Source: Mycolicibacterium moriokaense (GTDB lineage Bacteria; Actinomycetota; Actinomycetes; Mycobacteriales; Mycobacteriaceae). Taken from it: a stretch of DNA of 64,000 bases. Location of the stretch: NCBI RefSeq assembly GCF_010726085.1, contig NZ_AP022560.1, positions 3,410,001 to 3,474,000 of the forward strand, in the 5' to 3' direction. This document shows positions 48,605 to 56,145 of this stretch, piece by piece. How positions within the stretch are numbered: the first letter of the stretch is position 1; every line of letters starts with the position of its first letter. The translations under genes and the position numbers were made by a program. The notes beneath the pieces were generated by a model, which had not been told where the DNA came from, searched no databases, and was given only the letters and a program-made list of their open reading frames with translations.

Positions 48605-50857
48605 CTACGCGCTGCTCAGCGCAGCGGTGTGCACCGCTTCGATCCGCGCGGGTACGTGCTTGTGCCACGGCGTGCCCGCGTAGGCGTCACGCCAGTTGCT
48701 GGACGTCAGTGCGTTGGGCGCCACGCCCGGAACAACCGTCTTGCCGTCGTCGTCGACGAAATCTAGGCCGAAGCCGTTGGGCAGCGATGCATGCCCGCGG
48801 AGCATCGCCTCGCTTATCTCGACAGTGGCCTCCGCGCTGCCCGCGGCAGTCGTGATGCGGACGCGCCCGCCGTGCACCAGGCCGAGCGCCTCGGCATCCT
48901 CGAGGCTGACCCGCAGTGCGCCGTCGGCGTCGCGCTTGCGCCAGGACGGGTCGCGGAGGATGTCGTTGGCCGTGTAGGCGCGACGTTCGCCCGCGGACAG
49001 CACGATGGGGAAATCGGGTGTCGTGAAATGCGGTTCGGCGTCGGCCAGTGCGTGGATCTCATCGAGCATCTCCGGCATGTGCAGCGCGATCTTGTGATCG
49101 GTGTGCGAGATCAACGCGAAGTCGTCCTGGTACTCGTGCGCGGTGAAGGTGACCCCCGACCGGCTCGACAGGATCGCGTCGAATAACGCGTTGCCGTCGG
49201 CGTGCCCGGCGCGGCGGACCGCATCGGGGTACGTCATCGCCGCCTTCTGTGCGAGGCCCCACAACGCGGCCGCCCCGGAAAGCCCCTCGGGCAGAGTCGG
49301 TCCCAGTGTTTCGTACAGCACGTAGGGGAGTACCTTGCCCAGCGCCGGGTTGGTTCCGACGGCCTGCAGGAACGCCGCCGTGAACGCTTCGCGACTCTCG
49401 GCGGCGGCGCGCCGCAACGGTTCGAGGTCGGCATCATCGACCACGCCGAGTGCCCGGACCAACCGGGCCCAGATCTCGGGTTCGGGAAGGGTGCCCTCGA
49501 GTGGCTCCATCAATCGATGACGCAAATGGAAGGTGTTGTGCGGGAACTCGAGGTTGAAGAACGTCGCCTCGGCCTTCTCGTACTGCGATGCTGCGGGCAG
49601 CACATAGTGGGCCAGTCGCGCGGTCTCTGTCATGGCGACATCGATCACCACCATCAACTCCAGCGACTGGAAGGCCTCGCGACAGGTGGCTGAATCCGCG
49701 AGTGAATGTGCGGGATTGCTGCTTTCGACGATCATCGCGCGGAACCGGTCGGGGTGATCGCCGAGCATCTCCTGCGGTACGACGTTGCTGGGGATCAACC
49801 CGCCGACGATGGGTGCGCCGGTGACCGGGGTGCGGCCGACGTCGGGGGTGTGCCGGAACAGCGGTCCGAACGACGAATGTAGGTGCTGTCCACCAGGTTT
49901 GGCGAAGTTTCCGGTGAGGATCCAGAGCAGCTTGTTGAGATACGAGCACAGGGTGCTGTTGGGGGCCTGCTGAATACCGAGGTCCTCGAACACGGATACG
50001 CTCGCCGCGCCGCCGATGCGCCGTGCCGCAGCACGGATCAGTTCGGCGTCGACGCCGCAGCGCAGGGCGTAGTCGTCGACGCCGACAGTCCGCAGGACGT
50101 CCAACACCGGGTCGACGCCGTTGACATGCTCGGCGAGAAACGCCTTGTCGCAAAGGTCTTCCTGCACCAGCACAGCGGCCAGCGCAGCCAAAGCCCAGGC
50201 GTCGGTTCCCGGGCGGACGCGCAGGTGCATGTCGGCCATCTTCGCGGTGTCGGTGATCACCGGGTCGATGACGATCATCGCGCGCTTGGGATCCTTTGCG
50301 ATCTCGTTGAGCACCGTCCGTGCCCGAGGGAAACTCTGCGACATCCACGGGTTCTTGCCGATGAATACCGACACCTCGGCGTGCTCGAATTCGCCTCGGG
50401 TATGACCGCCGTAGAGGTGGGCGTCGACCCACGCTTCACCCGTCTTCTCCTGGGCGAGCGCATTGGAGCGGTAGTGCGAGCCGAGCGCCTTGAGGAACGC
50501 GCCGCTGTACGCGCCACCGAGGTGGTTGCCCTGCCCGCCGCCGCCGTAGTAGAAGATCTTGTCGCCGCCGTAGGTGTCCGCGATGCGTTTGAACCCTGCC
50601 GCTATCTCGGCAATGGCTGTGTCCCAATCGATTTCCTCGTAGCTGCCGTCGGGACGTCGGCGCAGGGGAGAGGTCAGCCTGCTGCGGTAGCTCTGGTAGT
50701 GGTCCAGTCGCAGCGCCTTGTTGCAGGTGTATCCCTGCGACGCCGGATGCTCTTTGTCACCGCGGATCTTGGCCAGCTTGCGGCCGTCGACCTGGACGAC
50801 GATGCCGCAGTTGCACTCGCAGAGGATGCATGCGGTCGCCTGCCATTCATCCACCAT
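48605..50857 (-). CDS. Molybdopterin (Mo-bis-PGD) oxidoreductase
   Basis: The 750-residue DMSO-reductase-family enzyme has the N-terminal [4Fe-4S] ligands C10, C13, C17 and C45 (ACILCECNCG ... GYTCNK), SPLRRRPDGSYEEIDWD, VFIGKNPWMSQ, VLPAASQYEKAEATF and the C-terminal domain (GLVHGGRVRITTAAGSAEA). At the place of the Mo-ligating Cys/Ser/Sec the sequence reads SNALAQEKTGE, with Ala, as in arsenite oxidase-type subunits with no protein ligand; this is inferred by eye. ATG 50857 overlaps the upstream TetR gene by 11 nt, so an operon. Substrate unknown. Confidence 0.88.
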   Translation of the reverse strand: MVDEWQATACILCECNCGIVVQVDGRKLAKIRGDKEHPASQGYTCNKALRLDHYQSYRSRLTSPLRRRPDGSYEEIDWDTAIAEIAAGFKRIADTYGGDKIFYYGGGGQGNHLGGAYSGAFLKALGSHYRSNALAQEKTGEAWVDAHLYGGHTRGEFEHAEVSVFIGKNPWMSQSFPRARTVLNEIAKDPKRAMIVIDPVITDTAKMADMHLRVRPGTDAWALAALAAVLVQEDLCDKAFLAEHVNGVDPVLDVLRTVGVDDYALRCGVDAELIRAAARRIGGAASVSVFEDLGIQQAPNSTLCSYLNKLLWILTGNFAKPGGQHLHSSFGPLFRHTPDVGRTPVTGAPIVGGLIPSNVVPQEMLGDHPDRFRAMIVESSNPAHSLADSATCREAFQSLELMVVIDVAMTETARLAHYVLPAASQYEKAEATFFNLEFPHNTFHLRHRLMEPLEGTLPEPEIWARLVRALGVVDDADLEPLRRAAAESREAFTAAFLQAVGTNPALGKVLPYVLYETLGPTLPEGLSGAAALWGLAQKAAMTYPDAVRRAGHADGNALFDAILSSRSGVTFTAHEYQDDFALISHTDHKIALHMPEMLDEIHALADAEPHFTTPDFPIVLSAGERRAYTANDILRDPSWRKRDADGALRVSLEDAEALGLVHGGRVRITTAAGSAEATVEISEAMLRGHASLPNGFGLDFVDDDGKTVVPGVAPNALTSSNWRDAYAGTPWHKHVPARIEAVHTAALSSA

Positions 50858-51443
50858 GAGCGGATTTCCTTCCAGCGGTCTCGGCCAGTACGAGGGCGCG
50901 TAGCTGGCCATGGACGAGGTCGAGAGCTTTGAGGTCGCGGGACGCGCGCGCGACCACGATCGCGCCTTCGAACGACGTGGTGGTCAGCATGGCGAGTTCG
51001 GCCGCGCGTTCCTCGGTGACGCCGTCGGCGACGAGGCGGGCGGCGATGAGGTCTGTCCAGCGGGCGAAGGCCGCGGCCGCCCGTTCGATCACCGGGGTGG
51101 CGGTGCCGGGCTTGTCGGGGTCACCCGCCTCGACGCTGACGGCGACGACGGGGCAGCCAGCCCGGAAGTCGGTGGCGACCAATTGCTTTCGATAGTCGTT
51201 GAAGAGTGCGTCGAGCGCGTCGAGACCGCTCTCGGCCTTCGCGATCTTGGCGGCGACGTACTCGCCGGCGAAGTCGATCGCTTCACACAGCAGCTGCGTG
51301 CGGCCGCCGGGGAAGTAGTAGTACGCCGACCCCCGCGGGGCTCCGCTGTGCTCCAGCACGTCCGCGATGGCGGTCGGATGCGCGCCGCGTTCGCGGATGA
51401 GCAGTGCGGCGGATTGCACCATGCGCTCGCGGTGACTGGACAC
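50847..51443 (-). CDS. TetR-family regulator (LmrA/YxaF type)
   Basis: The 198-residue regulator starts at GTG 51443 with MSSHRERMVQSAALLIRERG and has the HTH recognition helix GAPRGSAYYYFPGGRTQLLCEAI, quoted as GSAYYYFPGGR, typical of LmrA/YxaF-like regulators. It overlaps the oxidoreductase start and is thus expected to govern that enzyme. An inverted repeat lies 26 nt upstream. Its ligand is unknown; YxaF-type relatives respond to flavonoids or drugs. Confidence 0.88.
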   Translation of the reverse strand: MSSHRERMVQSAALLIRERGAHPTAIADVLEHSGAPRGSAYYYFPGGRTQLLCEAIDFAGEYVAAKIAKAESGLDALDALFNDYRKQLVATDFRAGCPVVAVSVEAGDPDKPGTATPVIERAAAAFARWTDLIAARLVADGVTEERAAELAMLTTTSFEGAIVVARASRDLKALDLVHGQLRALVLAETAGRKSAHGG

Positions 51444-51468
51444 GTCGCAATTCCTCCGTCCGACCAGC

Positions 51469-51488
51469 TATGTATGTCACCTTACATA
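51469..51488. promoter_or_regulatory. Inverted repeat, candidate TetR operator
   Basis: TATGTA and TACATA (51469-51474 and 51483-51488) flank 8 nt, just upstream of the TetR-oxidoreductase operon. Confidence 0.5.
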
Positions 51489-51553
51489 ACCGCGGGGCCA
51501 AAGCAACGCCGAGGCGTCACCGAGTCCGCTCAACTTTGTGCGCCGCGGTCGGG

Positions 51554-52009
51554 TCAGGTGGGGATCGTCAGCCAAACGGCGAGGAAGCCCACCATGCACG
51601 CCAGACAAATGACGTGGTCGCGGCATATCGAACGGGCCAGCCGCGACTGTTTCGCGAGATCGCCGGTGCGCGCGCCGAGTCGGACCGCGTTGGGCACCGT
51701 GTGCAGCACCGCCAGCAGGATGGGCCCGCCGGCGAGCCCCGACGTCACCGCGAGTGGCCAGACTGCAATCGGCCCGTCGACCCACGCGAACCCCAACGTC
51801 CCAAGCAGGATCGCCATCACGAACGCGATGAGGTAACTCATCGGCCGCGACGTCGTCGTGGCGCGTCGGTAATAACCTGCGATGGACGCCAGCACCGACT
51901 CGGGTAGTTCCTCAACCCCGCGATGGCGCAGGACCTGGCTGTCGAATATCAGGTCCATCCACAGGACAGCGACGAGAAAGCCCGCGCAGGCCGCCGCGAT
52001 CACGCTCAC
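51554..52009 (-). CDS. Conserved hypothetical four-helix membrane protein
   Basis: The 151-residue protein has four membrane helices: 4-22 (IAAACAGFLVAVLWMDLIF), about 59-76, 84-104 and 132-149, with a cytosolic loop ELPESVLASIAGYYRR after the first. An Asp in the first helix (WMDLIF) and Arg/His in the last loop are conserved-looking. The layout resembles small DUF1772-type oxygenase proteins, but I cannot assign it. It is independent of neighbours (about 100 nt on each side). Confidence 0.6.
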   Translation of the reverse strand: MSVIAAACAGFLVAVLWMDLIFDSQVLRHRGVEELPESVLASIAGYYRRATTTSRPMSYLIAFVMAILLGTLGFAWVDGPIAVWPLAVTSGLAGGPILLAVLHTVPNAVRLGARTGDLAKQSRLARSICRDHVICLACMVGFLAVWLTIPT

Positions 52010-52113
52010 CGATCGAGCTTCGCATCAGCTGGCGCCCACGTCGCCGAGACTGCGTACGGATCGCGAAATCACGCGAATCCGCGAAATCACGGGCGGGCTC
52101 GGCAACCGAAGAA

Positions 52114-53247
52114 TCAGACGGACGCGGCCTCGTTGATCTCGTTGAGCGTGTTCGTCGCCTCGAGGTACTCCTGCACCCACCGCTCGATCACCGCCGCGGA
52201 CTTCTCCACCTTGGTGAACTGACCCACGACCTGGCCGATCGGGTTGAACGCGACATCGACGCTCTCATTGGGGTACTTGTGCGTGGCCGCGACCGCCATA
52301 CCGGACACCATGTACTGCAACGGCATTCCCAGCGGCTTCGGGTTGTCCGGGTTCTCCCACGCCTCGGTCCAGTCGTTGCGCAGCATCCGCGCGGGTTTAC
52401 CCGTGAACGACCGGCTGCGGACCGTGTCGCGACTCTCGGCCTTGACGTACGCGGCGTGCTGAACCGGAGTGTGCTCGGACTCCTCGACCATCACCCACTG
52501 CGAACCGGTCCACGCGCCCTGCGCGCCCAGCGCCAACGCCGCCGCGATCTGCTGACCACTGCCGATCCCGCCGGCCGCCAGTACGGGCACCGGCGCGACC
52601 GCCTTGACGACCTGCGGCCACAGCACGATCGAACCGATCTCACCGCAGTGTCCGCCGGCCTCGCCACCCTGGGCGATGATGATGTCCACTCCTGCGTCGG
52701 CGTGCTTGCGCGCCTGCGACGGTGAACCGCACAGCGCCGCGACCTTGCGGCCGGTCTCGTGGATGTGCTTGATCATGTCGGCGGGCGGGGTGCCCAGCGC
52801 GTTGGCGATCAGCGTGCACTTCGGGTGCTGCAGCGCGACCTCGACCTGCGGGGTGGCGGTCGCCTCGGTCCACCCGAGCAGTTGCAGCGCATCGTCGTCG
52901 CTGTGCTCGACCGGCACACCGTGGTCGGCGAGCAGCTTCTTGGCGAAGTCGATGTGCTCTTGCGGCACAAGATCATTCAGCGTCTTCTTAAGTACTTCGG
53001 GATCCAGGTCGCCCGCATCCATGCCCTCGTACTTGTTCGGGATGACGATGTCGACGCCGTAGGGATGGTCCCCGATGTTCTCGTCGATCCAGTTCAGCTC
53101 GATCTCGAGTTGTTCGGGGGTGAAGCCGACCGCGCCGAGCACACCGAAGCCGCCGGCCTTGCTGACGGCGACGACCACGTCGCGGCAATGCGTGAAGGCG
53201 AAGATCGGGAACTCGATGTTGAGCTCGTCGCATATGGGGGTGTGCAT
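52114..53247 (-). CDS. Nitronate monooxygenase-family flavoprotein (Rv1533/Rv1894c-like)
   Basis: The 377-residue TIM-barrel FMN protein opens MHTPICDELNIEFPIFAFTH and has GGFGVLGAVGFTPEQL, IAQGGEAGGHCGEIGS and VPVLAAGGIGSGQQIAAALALG, the FMN phosphate loops of the 2-nitropropane dioxygenase family. M. tuberculosis has close relatives (Rv1533, Rv1894c) of similar length. Some relatives (IpdC) act in steroid ring degradation. A KstR-type operator 30 nt upstream fits that. Catalytic His is in GEAGGHCGE. The actual substrate is not known. Confidence 0.88.
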   Translation of the reverse strand: MHTPICDELNIEFPIFAFTHCRDVVVAVSKAGGFGVLGAVGFTPEQLEIELNWIDENIGDHPYGVDIVIPNKYEGMDAGDLDPEVLKKTLNDLVPQEHIDFAKKLLADHGVPVEHSDDDALQLLGWTEATATPQVEVALQHPKCTLIANALGTPPADMIKHIHETGRKVAALCGSPSQARKHADAGVDIIIAQGGEAGGHCGEIGSIVLWPQVVKAVAPVPVLAAGGIGSGQQIAAALALGAQGAWTGSQWVMVEESEHTPVQHAAYVKAESRDTVRSRSFTGKPARMLRNDWTEAWENPDNPKPLGMPLQYMVSGMAVAATHKYPNESVDVAFNPIGQVVGQFTKVEKSAAVIERWVQEYLEATNTLNEINEAASV

Positions 53248-53277
53248 GCCTGCTCCTCGGTGGGCCGGTTCACGAAT

Positions 53278-53291
53278 TGGAACGTGTTCTA
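53278..53291. promoter_or_regulatory. KstR-type operator upstream of the nitronate-monooxygenase-like gene
   Basis: TGGAACGTGTTCTA fits TNNAACNNGTTNNA fully and lies 30 nt before the start at 53247, as at 21536. Confidence 0.7.
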
Positions 53292-53331
53292 GTTTAGTAC
53301 TCCGCCGCGGCGTTGTGACCGATTGGGGGTA

Positions 53332-53421
53332 CTAAGGCCCCGTTTCTCGCAGGTACTGGACGAACGACACCTCGTTGGCGGCCGCATCGCGCACCGTGAC
53401 TCCTCTGGAATCAGTCGAGAC
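53332..53421 (-). pseudogene. Possible remnant of a VOC/glyoxalase C-terminus
   Basis: The minus strand reads RGVTVRDAAANEVSFVQYL before a TAG at 53334-53332, like the last strand and helix of a glyoxalase/VOC protein (V-x-D-P-x-G-N-x3-F-x-Q). Only about 30 residues and no start are left; the frame runs into the HAD gene in a different frame. Confidence 0.35.
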
Positions 53422-53423
53422 AA

Positions 53424-54191
53424 TCAGTCGTAGCCGACGAGCCTGCGCAACGACAGGCGTCGACGCCCGCTCGAGGTGACGACCTGAAGTACGGGCCAGT
53501 CGTGTTCGGCCGCCAGCGCGGCGAGTTTGGACCGGGGATTCACCGGCCGCGGATTGCCAACCTTCACCATCAGCGCCGCGTCCTCATCACCGTCGGCGTA
53601 GAAGTAACTGTGTTGCAGCCCAACGGCATTGGCCTCACAGAAGTCCACGACGGCGTTGGCTTTGTTGCGTCCCCATACGACGGGTTTCGCGATCTGACCC
53701 GTCAGGCGTCCGTCGCCGTCGACCTCGAAGTGGTTGCACAGCACGTGATCGATCTTCAGGAAGCGGGCCACCGGGTTCGCATGGATGGTCACCGCTGAGG
53801 TGCTGAGCACCACTGTGTGTCCGCGTTTCTGATGCGCGGCGACGATCTCGCGCATCGCGGGGAAGACTCGCGGCGCCAGGCTTTCGACGAATATGCGTTC
53901 GCAGACGTCATCGAGGTCGGTCAGCGCTTCGCCCCGCAGGTATCCGGCGGCCCTGGTCAGCAGATGCTCGAACCGCATGCGGCGCAGCCGGTATCGCATC
54001 GACGCCTCGAAGACCCCCATGATTTCGCCGATACCCGCCTGCCTGCGCCGGATGCGGTCGGTCGCGTGGGCGGCGGCGGTGAATCCGTCCACCAGGGTGC
54101 CGTCGAGATCGAAGAAGGCACCGATGTGGGACCCCGGTTCACTTGTGGCGATCTCCGCGGTGGGGTCCTCTGCCACGGGCTGCGCGGTCAT
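53424..54191 (-). CDS. HAD-IB family phosphatase
   Basis: The 255-residue enzyme has motif I AFFDLDGTLVDGF, motif II VVLSTSAVTIHANPVARFL, Lys in AKPVVWGRNKANAV and motif IV YFYADGDEDAALMVKVGNP. The HAD-IB subfamily includes SerB-like phosphatases and lysophosphatidate-type enzymes; mycobacterial relatives are often fused to acyltransferases, but here no acyltransferase domain follows. The disordered N-terminus (about 22 residues) is typical. It lies 11 nt from the DapB-like gene, same direction, so likely one operon. Confidence 0.85.
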   Translation of the reverse strand: MTAQPVAEDPTAEIATSEPGSHIGAFFDLDGTLVDGFTAAAHATDRIRRRQAGIGEIMGVFEASMRYRLRRMRFEHLLTRAAGYLRGEALTDLDDVCERIFVESLAPRVFPAMREIVAAHQKRGHTVVLSTSAVTIHANPVARFLKIDHVLCNHFEVDGDGRLTGQIAKPVVWGRNKANAVVDFCEANAVGLQHSYFYADGDEDAALMVKVGNPRPVNPRSKLAALAAEHDWPVLQVVTSSGRRRLSLRRLVGYD

Positions 54192-54202
54192 CGCGCTCCA
54201 GC

Positions 54203-55279
54203 CTACGTCGCTGCGTAGAGACCTTTCCCGGTCACCAGCGGCATATCCAAGGTGGTCCGGATGCCCGCGGGTGCGGCCACCACGTCAGGGATCGAGTTCA
54301 CGATCCGCCCCGCGGCGGCCAGGATCGCCGCGTAGGGCGCCCCACCGTTGCGGCTCATCGGAACGATGTCGCAGAAGTACGACGGTTCGCCGGTGATCTC
54401 GACCCGGTACGAGCCGCCGGGATGCGCGGGCTGCGCCCAGTCGGGCCGCAGATCGGCATGCAGTCGCGTGACGTGCTCGACGACGATCACCGGCTTGCCC
54501 CCGACCATGCCCTCGATCAGGAAGCGGACCGCTGCGACCGTGCCCTTCTTGATGGTGCCGACGGCGACCTGAAGGTCCTCGGGGGCGGGTTCCTGCTCGA
54601 CGGAGTCGCGGATCTCGTCGACCTCGATGCCCAGGCCCGCGGCGAGCTGCCGGATCGCGGTGCCCCAGGCGATCGACAGCACGCCCGGTTGGTAGAGGAT
54701 CGGCAGATCGCCGAGTTCGTTGCCGAAGCCCATCACGTCGAACATCACCGTCTCGCCGTCGTAGGTGGAGTAGTCGGCGATCTCCATGGTGCGGATCTGC
54801 TCGATGCTCTGGCAGGTGCCCGCCAGGGCGAAGGGCAGCAGGTCGGTGCAGAAGCCCGGATCGACGCCGGTGAAGAAGACCGTCGAATCACCTTCGCGTG
54901 CAGCATCTTCGACCTTGGCGATCGCCTTGTCGGGCAGCAGTCCCCACGGGTACTGCAGCGCGCCGACGCTCGAGCCGACGACGTTGATGCCCGCCGAGAG
55001 GAACGTGCGCACGTCGGCCAACGCCTCGCGCGGACGCGTATCGCCCATCGCCGTATAGACGACGCAGTCGGGCCTGGCCGCGATGATCGCGTCGAGATCG
55101 TTGGTGGCGGTGATGCCCGTGGTGACGTCCAGCCCGGCGAGCTCACCCGCGTCCTTGCCGAACTTCGCCTCCGTCGACACCCACACACCGGTGAGGTCGA
55201 AGCGTTCATCGGTGATCAACTGTCGAAGCGCCAGGCTGCCGCAGTTGCCAGTGCCGAGGAGCGCGACCCGAATTGCCAT
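54203..55279 (-). CDS. DapB-like / 2,4-diaminopentanoate dehydrogenase-like oxidoreductase (Rv0926c-like)
   Basis: The 358-residue protein begins MAIRVALLGTGNCGSLALRQ, a Rossmann NAD(P)-binding motif; ARPDCVVYTAMGDTRPREAL and GINVVGSSVGALQYPWGLLP follow, and a C-terminal catalytic domain (VDPGFCTDLLPFAL, HPGGSYRVEITGEP). Rv0926c of M. tuberculosis has the same length. The lysine-biosynthesis DapB is shorter, so this is a paralog of unknown substrate. ATG 55279 is chosen over the open frame to 55318, since the KstR-type operator at 55311-55324 should lie outside the gene. Divergent from the SDR gene. Confidence 0.8.
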   Translation of the reverse strand: MAIRVALLGTGNCGSLALRQLITDERFDLTGVWVSTEAKFGKDAGELAGLDVTTGITATNDLDAIIAARPDCVVYTAMGDTRPREALADVRTFLSAGINVVGSSVGALQYPWGLLPDKAIAKVEDAAREGDSTVFFTGVDPGFCTDLLPFALAGTCQSIEQIRTMEIADYSTYDGETVMFDVMGFGNELGDLPILYQPGVLSIAWGTAIRQLAAGLGIEVDEIRDSVEQEPAPEDLQVAVGTIKKGTVAAVRFLIEGMVGGKPVIVVEHVTRLHADLRPDWAQPAHPGGSYRVEITGEPSYFCDIVPMSRNGGAPYAAILAAAGRIVNSIPDVVAAPAGIRTTLDMPLVTGKGLYAAT

Positions 55280-55310
55280 GGCCAGCAGTATGCGTGAGCC
55301 CACTCCAAAT

Positions 55311-55324
55311 TGGAACAAGTTCTA
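55311..55324. promoter_or_regulatory. KstR-type operator between DapB-like and SDR genes
   Basis: TGGAACAAGTTCTA fits TNNAACNNGTTNNA fully. It lies in the 77-nt divergent gap and could control both directions. Confidence 0.7.
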
Positions 55325-55356
55325 GTTCGAATGGACGTGCGGTAACCTGTCGCCCC

Positions 55357-56106
55357 ATGGGACGCGTGGACGGAAAAGTCGCACTGATCAGTGGCGGAGC
55401 TCGGGGGATGGGAGCCGCTCACGCCAGGGCGCTGGTCGCCGAGGGTGCGAAAGTGGTCATCGGGGACATCCTCGACGAGGAGGGTAAGGCGCTGGCCGAC
55501 GAGCTCGGCGAGTCCGCGCGCTACGTCCACCTCGACGTGACGGAGGCCGAGCAGTGGGATGCGGCGGTCAAAGTGGCAGTCGACGCGTTCGGCAAGCTGA
55601 CGGCGCTCGTCAACAACGCCGCGATCGTCGCGCTGGGCCAGATCGGCAAGTTCGATATGGCGAAGTGGCAGAAGGTCATCGACGTCAACCTGACCGGCAC
55701 GTTCCTCGGCATGCAGGCCGTCGTCGAGGAGATGAAGAAGGCCGGCGGCGGCTCGATCATCAACGTCTCGTCCATCGAGGGTCTGCGGGGTGCGCCGATG
55801 GTGCACCCGTACGTCGCATCGAAGTGGGCGGTCCGCGGGCTGGCCAAGTCGGCCGCGATTGAGCTGGGCTCCAAGAACATCCGAGTCAACTCGATCCACC
55901 CCGGCTTCATTCGGACGCCGATGACCAAGCACTTTCCCGACGACATGGTCACCGCGCCGCTGCGCCGTCCCGGCCAGTCCGAGGAGGTCGCGCCATTCGT
56001 GGTGTTCCTCGTCAGCGACGAGTCGTCGTTCGCGACGGGCGCCGAGTTCATCATGGACGGCGGCCTGGTGACCGACGTTCCGCACAAGCAGCTCCCGCTC
56101 GGCTAA
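55357..56106 (+). CDS. Short-chain dehydrogenase, 20beta/3alpha-hydroxysteroid dehydrogenase (FabG3)-like
   Basis: The 249-residue SDR has LISGGARGMGAAHARALVAE, D at the end of strand 2 (VIGDILDEEGK, so NAD), NNAAIV, the Ser in NVSSIEGL and the YVASK pair. It matches M. tuberculosis FabG3 (Rv2002, a 20beta-hydroxysteroid dehydrogenase) along most of its length, including RVNSIHPGFIRTPMT. Coupled with the KstR-type operator, a steroid substrate is plausible. TAACCT upstream of ATG 55357 could be the -10 box. The PLP decarboxylase gene follows after 39 nt. Confidence 0.88.
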   Translation: MGRVDGKVALISGGARGMGAAHARALVAEGAKVVIGDILDEEGKALADELGESARYVHLDVTEAEQWDAAVKVAVDAFGKLTALVNNAAIVALGQIGKFDMAKWQKVIDVNLTGTFLGMQAVVEEMKKAGGGSIINVSSIEGLRGAPMVHPYVASKWAVRGLAKSAAIELGSKNIRVNSIHPGFIRTPMTKHFPDDMVTAPLRRPGQSEEVAPFVVFLVSDESSFATGAEFIMDGGLVTDVPHKQLPLG

Positions 56107-56145
56107 TCCCACTCACCGGGTCGGGCCCGGTGGAAGACTTCAGCC

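Noticed and set aside
52064..52100. Repeated CGCGAAATCACG near 52064-52090
   Set aside because: Two imperfect short copies without context; no feature called.
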